A program made the position numbers and the translations under genes. DNA of 6,139 bases. It comes from Gammaproteobacteria bacterium (GTDB lineage: Bacteria > Pseudomonadota > Gammaproteobacteria > Pseudomonadales > Azotimanducaceae). This document shows positions 1 to 5,263 of the stretch, piece after piece; position 1 is the first letter of the stretch, and each line of letters opens with the position of its first letter. The DNA lies in the NCBI GenBank assembly GCA_030430515.1, contig JAUIKX010000221.1, forward strand, positions 1 through 6,139, given 5' to 3'. Under the pieces are notes generated by a model, which searched no databases, was not told the origin of the DNA, and was given only the letters and a program-made list of their open reading frames with translations.

Positions 1-88
1 CCTCGGCCAGCCGTTTGGCGCAGCCCCGGCCGATGCCGGAAGCGCCGCCTGTCACAAGGGCAATTTTGTCCTGCACCCGTCCTGTCAT
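1..88 (-). CDS. Short-chain dehydrogenase/reductase (SDR), N-terminal fragment
   Basis: Read on the minus strand, this encodes the first 29 residues of an SDR-family oxidoreductase; the rest lies beyond the left edge. The peptide has a beta strand (KIALVT, residues 8-13) leading into the glycine-rich nucleotide-binding motif TGGASGIG (residues 13-20), the TGxxxGxG signature of classical SDRs that bind NAD(P)H in a Rossmann fold. The start at 88 is preferred because GGGGAG lies 7 nt upstream on that strand. An in-frame ATG at 94 is possible but would sit almost on top of this ribosome-binding site. The substrate cannot be told from so short a piece; SDRs in such neighbourhoods often oxidise hydroxyacyl-CoAs or hydroxysteroids. 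It is transcribed divergently from the DUF35-thiolase pair, so the two units may share a regulatory region. Confidence 0.85.
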   Translation of the reverse strand, partial: MTGRVQDKIALVTGGASGIGRGCAKRLAE

Positions 89-92
89 AGTC

Positions 93-149
93 ATTCTCCC
101 CCAGCGTAATGTACTGCGTGTGGCCAACCCGGCTCAGAGCAGGGAGAAT
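93..149. repeat. 8-bp inverted repeat in divergent intergenic region
   Basis: ATTCTCCC at 93-100 is matched by its exact reverse complement GGGAGAAT at 142-149, with 41 bp between the arms. The left arm doubles as part of the ribosome-binding site of the minus-strand SDR; the right arm has no start codon near it. Both lie in the only gap between the divergent SDR and DUF35 genes, so they could be operator half-sites. The arms are short and purine/pyrimidine-biased, so chance is a serious alternative. Confidence 0.25.
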
Positions 150-170
150 AGCGACCTTAAGCAGAGGAAG

Positions 171-175
171 GGAAG
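171..175 (+). promoter_or_regulatory. Ribosome-binding site fixing a TTG start
   Basis: GGAAG, within a longer purine run from 162, lies 8 nt before the TTG at 184. The upstream in-frame ATG at 109 follows a pyrimidine-rich stretch with no such site. This decides the start of the DUF35 protein. Confidence 0.6.
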
Positions 176-183
176 TCATACAC

Positions 184-618
184 TTGGCGCAACAGGTTTC
201 AGTCAATGAATTCGTGCTCGATGTATCCGGCGATCAACCGGTGCTGATGGGTGGTCGTTGTGAGGCGTGCGGAAACGTGACGTTCCCCGTGTTGCAAGGT
301 TGTCCGAAATGTACGGGCACCGATATCGAGAGGGTGCCGCTCGGGCGGGAGGGCACGCTCTGGGCCTGGACGGTGCAGGGATTCCCGCCGAAATCGCCAC
401 CGTATCTTGGTAGCAACGACCCGGCCACATTCGAACCGTTCGGTGTCGGCTATGTTGCTTTGCCGGAAGTGATCGTCGAAGGCCGGCTCACGGAAGCGGA
501 ACCGGCAAAGCTCAAAGAGGGCATGCCTATGCGGCTCACCGTCGAAAAGCTGTTCGACAACGAAGACGGTGACGAAGTGGTCACGTTTGCATTCGCACCA
601 ATGGACGCAGGGGAGTAG
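184..618 (+). CDS. Zn-ribbon/OB-fold (DUF35-type) acyl-CoA-binding protein, partner of the downstream thiolase-fold protein
   Basis: This 144-residue protein has the two-part layout of DUF35/ChsH2-C-like proteins. A short N-terminal helix is followed by a rubredoxin-like zinc ribbon with four cysteines (C26, C29, C40 and C43, in two CxxC knuckles). A beta-rich OB-fold domain follows (about residues 55-140), including GTLWAWTVQGFPP and a GVGYVALPE strand. Family members sit next to lipid-transfer/thiolase-fold proteins and bind them; in steroid degradation the ChsH2 DUF35 domain pairs with the aldolase Ltp2. The TTG start at 184 gives a normal family length and a good ribosome-binding site. 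Starting at ATG 109 would add 25 residues that look like translated leader. Its stop is 4 nt from the next start and the next gene's ribosome-binding site overlaps its last codons, so translational coupling and a protein complex are likely. The exact substrate is unknown. Confidence 0.88.
   Translation: MAQQVSVNEFVLDVSGDQPVLMGGRCEACGNVTFPVLQGCPKCTGTDIERVPLGREGTLWAWTVQGFPPKSPPYLGSNDPATFEPFGVGYVALPEVIVEGRLTEAEPAKLKEGMPMRLTVEKLFDNEDGDEVVTFAFAPMDAGE
612..615 (+). promoter_or_regulatory. Ribosome-binding site of thiolase-fold gene, inside the preceding CDS
   Basis: GGAG within GGGGAG lies 7 nt before ATG 623 and overlaps the final codons of the DUF35 gene. It supports 623 rather than the in-frame ATG at 569 and implies coupled translation. 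Confidence 0.65.
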
Positions 619-622
619 ACAG

Positions 623-1777
623 ATGAATGAAGTCGCAATCGTTGGTATCGGCATGCACCCGTTCGGGCGTCATGAAGGGGTAACCGGCATGGAGCAGGGC
701 GCAATTGCGGCTCGCGCGGCATGCAAGGATGCTGGAATCAGCTGGCATGATGTTCAGTTTGCGGTGGGTGGCAGCCATGAGTCGGGTAAGCCGGACCGAA
801 TGGTTTCCATGCTGGGTCTGACCGGTTTGCAGTTCACCAACGTGTCAAACGGCTGCGCAACGGGAGGCACCGCCTTGTCCACAGCCTGCAACGCGATCAT
901 GGCCGGTATGTATGACGTGGGTGTTGCGCTCGGCTTCGACAAGCACCCACGGGGTGCTTTTGCCAGCAATGAACCCGTGCATCCCGTGGATGGCGGTCTC
1001 GACTGGTACGGCGGCAGCGGGATGGCCATCAATCCGCAATTTTTTGCCATGAAGATCAATCGCTATATGACCAAGCACAACATCAGTCAGCGCTCGCTTG
1101 CCCGTGTGGCCGCCAAGGCGACCCGCAACGGCGCGATCAATCCCATGGCATGGCGCAAAAAGGCATTCAGCGAAGAAGAAGTGCTGCAGTCGCAGATGCT
1201 GGCCTATCCCCTCACGCAGTATATGTTCTGCTCGCCTGGAGAGGGCGGCGTAGCTCTGGTGCTCTGCAGGGCGGATCTCGCGCACAAGTTCACATCCAAG
1301 CCGATATACGTTCGATCGGCTGTCATGCGCTCACGGCGTTTTGGCAGCTTCGAGGTCAAGACCTCCTGGCTGCCGCCGGAGGAAGAGGTGGGGCCGACTG
1401 TGGATGCGTCGAAAGCGGCCTTCGAACAAGCAGGTATCGGGCCTGAGGATGTCGATGTCGCGCAGCTTCAGGACACCGAATCTGGTGCTGAAATCATGCA
1501 CATGGCGGAAAACGGCTTCTGCGAAGACGGCGAGCAGGAACACATGCTCGAGCGTGGTGAAACGGAGATCAACGGGCGCCTGCCGGTGAATACCGACGGC
1601 GGATGCATAGCGAATGGAGAGCCCATTGGCGCTTCGGGGCTTCGGCAGATCTACGAAAATGTGCTGCAGCTCAGAGGCGATGCCGGGCAACGGCAAGTGC
1701 AGAATGATCCGAAGGTGGCCTACACGCATGTCTATGGCTCGCCGGGGATCAGCGGTGTGACGATACTGTCGCGCTGA
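623..1777 (+). CDS. Thiolase-fold lipid-transfer (Ltp/SCP2-like) protein, possible aldolase or acyltransferase
   Basis: This 384-residue protein has the thiolase fold: an N-terminal half opening with EVAIVGIGMHPFGR (residues 3-16), and a C-terminal half from about residue 240. The nucleophile position is kept: C78 in NGCATGG. The other catalytic sites differ from degradative thiolases. Where they have a GHP histidine, this protein has E333 in NTDGGCIANGEPIGASG. Where they have a C-terminal CxG cysteine, it has HVYGSPGIS (residues 369-377) with no cysteine. This pattern is familiar in lipid-transfer-type proteins encoded beside DUF35 proteins, some of which (Ltp2) are retro-aldolases removing a steroid side-chain fragment. 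Thiolysis is therefore not assured; C-C cleavage or condensation of an acyl-CoA, in complex with the upstream DUF35 protein, is the best inference. The start at 623 has a ribosome-binding site; an upstream in-frame ATG (569) would add 18 residues overlapping the DUF35 gene. Confidence 0.88.
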   Translation: MNEVAIVGIGMHPFGRHEGVTGMEQGAIAARAACKDAGISWHDVQFAVGGSHESGKPDRMVSMLGLTGLQFTNVSNGCATGGTALSTACNAIMAGMYDVGVALGFDKHPRGAFASNEPVHPVDGGLDWYGGSGMAINPQFFAMKINRYMTKHNISQRSLARVAAKATRNGAINPMAWRKKAFSEEEVLQSQMLAYPLTQYMFCSPGEGGVALVLCRADLAHKFTSKPIYVRSAVMRSRRFGSFEVKTSWLPPEEEVGPTVDASKAAFEQAGIGPEDVDVAQLQDTESGAEIMHMAENGFCEDGEQEHMLERGETEINGRLPVNTDGGCIANGEPIGASGLRQIYENVLQLRGDAGQRQVQNDPKVAYTHVYGSPGISGVTILSR

Positions 1778-1779
1778 CG

Positions 1780-2757
1780 CTACATCGTCATGCGTCGCAA
1801 GCGGCGTGCTCGCTTGTGTGCATACATCTGTTGGTCGGCACGCTGGAGCGCGGTCTGGAGCGCCTCTGGCGTGTAGTCAGCAAGCTCCGCGATGCCAACG
1901 CTGAGGTGCAAAGACCATGGGTGGTCCTTTGTTGCGTTGAATTGATCGATCGCTGAGAACAGCCTGTTTGCGCCGATCTGGGCCTGGTTACCGGGAGTGC
2001 CGGAGAGCAGCACGGCGAACTCGTCGCCACCCAACCTGCCGACCACGTCTGAGTCGCGGAACGTGTGGGCCAGCGCAGCGGCGAGTTCTTTCAATGCGGT
2101 ATCGCCTGCGCTGTGGCCCCACTCGTCGTTGATGGATTTGAACAGGTCCAGGTCGATCATGATCACGGAAACGGGCATGGCGCTACGGGCGCAGAAGGCG
2201 ATCGCCTGCTCGCTGAGCTGATCGAAGCCACGTCGGTTGCAGATGCCAGTCAGCGGATCAGTCGTGGCCACGCTCATCGACGCCAGTTCGCTGCTCACCA
2301 TCGATCCCATATCGCGCAGCGATGCCTCCTCAGAGGGATCCAGCACTCTCGGTTTGGTATCAATGATACTCAGCACCCCGATGTGATGACCTTCCGGCCC
2401 CTTCAAGGGCACAGCGCCGTAGAAGCCGACTTCTGGAGCCGTCGGCAGCACCGGGTGGTTGCGAAAGCGCGGATCGGCCCAGGCATCTTCGACGATGAAC
2501 AGATCGTTCGCGTTGATCGCATGGCTGGCGAAAGATCCTGTCCGGGAGTATTCCTGCAGTTCGGTACCCTGGATTGACTTCACCCATACAAACTCGTCGT
2601 CTACGAGAGCAATCATCGCCACCTGCACGTCGAATACTCTCTGCGCCAATCTCGTGTAGCGATCGAAACGCTCTTCGGCATCGGTATGCAGCAGTCCGAG
2701 TGCGCGGAGTTCTGAAACGCGTGCTGCTTCGTCGATAGGAGTAGGGGCCTGATCCAT
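1780..2757 (-). CDS. GAF-GGDEF diguanylate cyclase
   Basis: This 325-residue soluble protein is predicted to make cyclic di-GMP from two GTP. An N-terminal GAF sensor domain (about residues 25-160) is followed by a GGDEF domain (about 163-322). The cyclase looks active: DPLTG at 167-171, the metal-binding DLDLFKSIND at 202-211, and an intact GGDEF at 243-247. The product-inhibition I-site RxxD is present as R234-D237, five residues before GGDEF, so feedback inhibition is expected. No signal peptide or membrane segment is seen, so it is probably cytoplasmic. The GAF ligand is unknown; from memory, relatives often carry cysteines in SFCAHAI and LCVID, and here these read SFASHAI and LSIID. The ATG at 2757 has only a weak purine stretch upstream (AAAGAG). 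The gene is opposite in direction to its catabolic neighbours and may be an unrelated insertion between two operons, or may link substrate sensing to lifestyle. Confidence 0.94.
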   Translation of the reverse strand: MDQAPTPIDEAARVSELRALGLLHTDAEERFDRYTRLAQRVFDVQVAMIALVDDEFVWVKSIQGTELQEYSRTGSFASHAINANDLFIVEDAWADPRFRNHPVLPTAPEVGFYGAVPLKGPEGHHIGVLSIIDTKPRVLDPSEEASLRDMGSMVSSELASMSVATTDPLTGICNRRGFDQLSEQAIAFCARSAMPVSVIMIDLDLFKSINDEWGHSAGDTALKELAAALAHTFRDSDVVGRLGGDEFAVLLSGTPGNQAQIGANRLFSAIDQFNATKDHPWSLHLSVGIAELADYTPEALQTALQRADQQMYAHKRARRLRRMTM

Positions 2758-2820
2758 GGCGCGCTCTTTGTGTTCTTCTCAGTTCAGTCTAGAGAGCCCG
2801 TGCTGCGCTGCAGTGGTGAC

Positions 2821-2849
2821 TGTGAAACCGTACACCCACCGTTTGTGAA
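2821..2849. repeat. Paired short direct repeats in the cyclase/MFS divergent region
   Basis: TGTGAA occurs at 2821-2826 and again at 2844-2849 (23 bp apart, about two helical turns). Between them ACCGT occurs at 2827-2831 and 2838-2842 (11 bp apart, about one turn). The nested arrangement, in the gap between the divergently transcribed cyclase and MFS genes, could be a regulator binding site for either one. The elements are short and no known operator was recognised. No convincing -35/-10 pair was found in 2758-2932 on either strand. Confidence 0.3.
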
Positions 2850-2920
2850 GCGCATCCCGATTTATTGAGTTGCCGTGGCTTGCCACCTGCTGCGAAGATG
2901 GCGGCTTGCCGACGGGGGGC

Positions 2921-2925
2921 AGAGG
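2921..2925 (+). promoter_or_regulatory. Ribosome-binding site of the MFS gene
   Basis: AGAGG lies 7 nt before ATG 2933, followed by a G-rich run. It favours 2933 over the in-frame TTG at 2870, which would add 21 cysteine- and glycine-rich residues unlike an MFS N-terminus. Confidence 0.55.
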
Positions 2926-2932
2926 CGGGGGA

Positions 2933-4531
2933 ATGCTGAGCGATAAGAAACTGGCAGGTGCCGACACAATCAATTCGGGGTACGCGCGTTACGTGCTCCT
3001 GGTGCTGATCGTCGTCTATGTTTTCAACTTCATCGATCGTCAGATCATTTCGATCCTGGCAGAGGAAATCAAAGCGGATCTGGGTATTGGTGATGCTGAG
3101 ATCGGTTTTCTCTACGGCACCGCGTTTGCCATTTTCTATGCGGTCTTTGGAATACCTCTGGGTAAGCTCGCGGATGTGTGGAACCGTAAGAGCCTGATTG
3201 CCATCGGTCTAGCGTTCTGGAGCCTGATGACGGCGCTTTCAGGGTTCGCGCGCACCTACGCGGTGCTTGCAGCCTGTCGTTTTGGGGTCGGGGTCGGGGA
3301 AGCCAGTGCCACGCCCGCGGCATTTTCCATGCTGTCGGACTTCTTCCCGGCGCGCTTCCGCGCCACCGTGCTCGCCATCTATTCGAGCGGTATCTACATC
3401 GGCGCAGGCATCGGTCTCTTCCTCGGTGGTGCCATCGTCGAAGCCTGGTACGCCTGGTATCCCGATCCAGACCTGGCGCCGCTGGGTATCCGTCCCTGGC
3501 AGGCAGCGTTTCTTGCGGTTGGCGTTCCGGGTGTGCTGGTGGCCATCTGGGTATGGACCCTGAGGGAGCCGATACGCGGCATGAGTGAGGGGCTGACCGC
3601 TCCCGCAAGCGAGCGTCCTTTCGCGGAAACAGGCCAGACCTTCGTCAGCGTGCTGCCCATCGTCTCTCTGTTCGGGTTGTACCGGCTGGGTGGCGTCCAG
3701 GCGGTGCGAAACAACCTTTTGAACGGCCTTGTGCTGGCGGCGATCTTCTATGGTCTGTACACACTCATGCCAACCGCTCTGCAGTGGATCATGCTGGGGC
3801 TTGGCGTCTACATCACCGTGACCTGGGTTCAGTTTCTGCGCCTGTCAGACCCGGCAGCCTACGGCATGATTTTCGGCTGCCGCGCATTCGTGCTTGCTGC
3901 CGTCGGCTTTCCCAGCCTTTCGTTCGTTACCTACGGCGTGGGCTTCTGGTCGCCACCGTTCATGCAGCGTGTGCACGGCGAGTCCATCGCTGATGCCGGG
4001 CTGTATCTGGGCATCGGTGCCGCGCTGGGTGGATTTCTGGGGATCGTTCTCGGCGGCTACCTCGCTGATCGTCTGAAGCAGCGATGGGACAACGCCCGTC
4101 TGTATATCGGTCTGGCCATACCGGTGCTGGCACTGCCGTTCGCTTTCACGTTTCTGTACACCGATAGCGTTTTGGTTGCGTATATCTGCAGCTTCGTCTT
4201 CAGTATCCTGTCGCCGGCCTGGCTGGGCTCGGCGACGAGTACCTTCAACGATCTGGTGATGCCACGTATGCGGGCCATCGCTTCTGCCTACTACGTGCTC
4301 ATGAACACCTTTCTGGGGTTGGCTCTCGGGCCCTACCTCGTGGGGCAGATCAGCGATGCCTATACCGCCTCTGGCGTGCAGCCGGACGAAGCACTGCGGG
4401 TGGCCATGACATGGGGGCTGGCGCCGTTCGCGGTGAGTGTGCTGTTTCTACTGCTGGCCTGCCGGTATCTGCCGGGTGATGAGAAAGACCGGCTCAAGCG
4501 TGCACAAGCGCTGGGCGAAAAGGTGTCCTGA
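2933..4531 (+). CDS. Spinster-like MFS transporter with two extra central membrane segments
   Basis: This 532-residue inner-membrane protein belongs to the major facilitator superfamily. The first membrane helix (about 19-37) ends in NFIDRQIISILAEEIKADLG, typical of spinster-type carriers. Motif A is visible as GKLADVWNRK (77-86) in the loop after helix 2, and helix 4 carries RFGVGVGEA (116-124). By hydrophobicity I place helices near 19-37, 57-76, 88-106, 109-128, 148-169, 192-210, 316-340, 354-377, 388-407, 412-432, 449-470 and 490-511. Two further hydrophobic stretches at about 261-279 and 283-301 lie in the central linker, giving perhaps 14 instead of 12. The C-terminus is a charged cytoplasmic tail. 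The substrate is not readable; eukaryotic spinsters carry lysolipids and sphingosine phosphate, and a hydrophobic acid would fit the neighbouring acyl-CoA genes. It is the first gene of a plus-strand run, with the isomerase-like gene 24 nt downstream. Confidence 0.9.
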   Translation: MLSDKKLAGADTINSGYARYVLLVLIVVYVFNFIDRQIISILAEEIKADLGIGDAEIGFLYGTAFAIFYAVFGIPLGKLADVWNRKSLIAIGLAFWSLMTALSGFARTYAVLAACRFGVGVGEASATPAAFSMLSDFFPARFRATVLAIYSSGIYIGAGIGLFLGGAIVEAWYAWYPDPDLAPLGIRPWQAAFLAVGVPGVLVAIWVWTLREPIRGMSEGLTAPASERPFAETGQTFVSVLPIVSLFGLYRLGGVQAVRNNLLNGLVLAAIFYGLYTLMPTALQWIMLGLGVYITVTWVQFLRLSDPAAYGMIFGCRAFVLAAVGFPSLSFVTYGVGFWSPPFMQRVHGESIADAGLYLGIGAALGGFLGIVLGGYLADRLKQRWDNARLYIGLAIPVLALPFAFTFLYTDSVLVAYICSFVFSILSPAWLGSATSTFNDLVMPRMRAIASAYYVLMNTFLGLALGPYLVGQISDAYTASGVQPDEALRVAMTWGLAPFAVSVLFLLLACRYLPGDEKDRLKRAQALGEKVS

Positions 4532-4544
4532 GAGCTTCGATAAC

Positions 4545-4549
4545 GGAGG
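4545..4549 (+). promoter_or_regulatory. Strong ribosome-binding site of the crotonase gene
   Basis: A full GGAGG lies 6 nt before ATG 4556, inside the 24-nt gap after the MFS stop. It is the best match to the consensus in the window and suggests efficient translation of the isomerase-like protein. Confidence 0.75.
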
Positions 4550-4555
4550 AAACTG

Positions 4556-5263
4556 ATGATCGAACTGAACCGCTCCGATGACGTATTCGTACTGACCATG
4601 TGTGCGGGTGAGAATCGTTGGAATACGAATTTCGTGCGCGCATTTGCCGCAAAGCTGGACGAAGTCCAAGGCAGCGAGGGGCCGGCCGCACTGGTGATCA
4701 CTTCGCAGAACGAGAAATTTTTCTCCAACGGCCTGGATCTGGAATGGCGGGTTGGCAACGAGCACGGCGAGGGCGGCGATCCGTCTGTGTTCGCGAAAGA
4801 GTTCATGGCCCTCATGGCGCGCATCATCACCTTTCCCATGCCGACGATCTGCGCGATCAACGGCCATGCGTTCGGCGCCGGGCTGATGCTGGCGCTCTGC
4901 GCGGATATTCGTTTCATGCGTGCGGATCGTGGCTTCCTCTGCGCCAACGAGATTCAGATCGGCTTCCGCATTCCCGACCCGGAGCTTGCGCTCTTCCGGC
5001 ACAAGATGTCGGGCAGTGCGTTCTTCGAGACGGTGCAGCTGGCGCGTCGCTGGACGGGGCCGGATGCGGTGCAGGCCGGTTTTGTCGAAAGGGCTGAAGG
5101 GCTCGATGAGTTGCTGCCCGCGGCGATGCGACGCGCCGCTGAGCTCGCGCCGCTGGGAGCCAATCGGGAACTCTACGGCGAGTCGAAGGAGCGCATCTTC
5201 GGTGAGGCGCCATCTATCAATGAGCGCAACGGCGCGGCCTGGCTGCTGCGTAACTATTCATGA
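4556..5263 (+). CDS. Crotonase-fold protein, probable delta3,delta2-enoyl-CoA isomerase
   Basis: This 235-residue protein belongs to the enoyl-CoA hydratase/isomerase superfamily and is shorter than typical hydratases (about 260). The oxyanion-hole segments are KFFSNGLDL (54-62) and NGHAFGAG (102-109). Hydratases use two glutamates. The first, in GGGCE, is M111 here (GAGLM); the second is kept as E132 in CANEIQIG. A single glutamate at the second position is the pattern of delta3,delta2-enoyl-CoA isomerases. The stretch with DRGFLCANEIQIGF and IPDPELALFRHKM also resembles the plant/peroxisomal isomerase group as I remember it. The expected role is to move a cis/trans-3 double bond to trans-2 so that an unsaturated acyl-CoA can continue through beta-oxidation. 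It lies between the MFS gene and the CoA-transferase and overlaps the latter by 4 nt, so the three are probably one operon. A hydratase or another crotonase activity cannot be excluded. Confidence 0.88.
   Translation: MIELNRSDDVFVLTMCAGENRWNTNFVRAFAAKLDEVQGSEGPAALVITSQNEKFFSNGLDLEWRVGNEHGEGGDPSVFAKEFMALMARIITFPMPTICAINGHAFGAGLMLALCADIRFMRADRGFLCANEIQIGFRIPDPELALFRHKMSGSAFFETVQLARRWTGPDAVQAGFVERAEGLDELLPAAMRRAAELAPLGANRELYGESKERIFGEAPSINERNGAAWLLRNYS

Noticed and set aside
109..183. Longer N-terminus for the DUF35 protein from ATG 109
   Set aside because: No ribosome-binding site precedes 109, and the extra residues do not resemble the family; TTG 184 is better placed.
199..654. 151-codon minus-strand open frame over the DUF35 gene
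   Set aside because: It has no recognisable motif and is antisense to a gene with a clear zinc ribbon; long antisense frames are common in GC-rich coding DNA.
845..1285. 146-codon minus-strand open frame over the thiolase-fold gene
   Set aside because: It has Arg/His/Ala-rich low-information composition and no domain, and lies opposite conserved thiolase-fold coding sequence.
2065..2577. 170-codon plus-strand open frame over the cyclase gene
   Set aside because: It is the complement of conserved GAF-GGDEF coding sequence and shows no protein-like features of its own.
2806..2821. Small hairpin CAGT-GGTG-ACTG as a terminator
   Set aside because: The 4-bp stem is too short and no T-run follows; it lies in a divergent upstream region where no terminator is expected.
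2821..2849. CRP/FNR-type operator built from the TGTGA elements
   Set aside because: The two TGTGA copies are in direct orientation; a CRP site needs TGTGA facing TCACA with a 6-bp spacer, which is absent.
2870..2932. Longer N-terminus for the MFS protein from TTG 2870
   Set aside because: The added 21 residues are Gly/Cys-rich and not MFS-like, and ATG 2933 has a suitable upstream site.
3069..3608. 179-codon minus-strand open frame over the MFS gene
   Set aside because: It is very rich in Arg, Pro and Ser, with no motif; the opposite strand encodes clear MFS helices.
4360..5002. Two overlapping minus-strand open frames of 195 and 184 codons across the MFS/crotonase junction
   Set aside because: Both span the end of one real gene and the body of the next and have no domain; they are shadows of the plus-strand coding.
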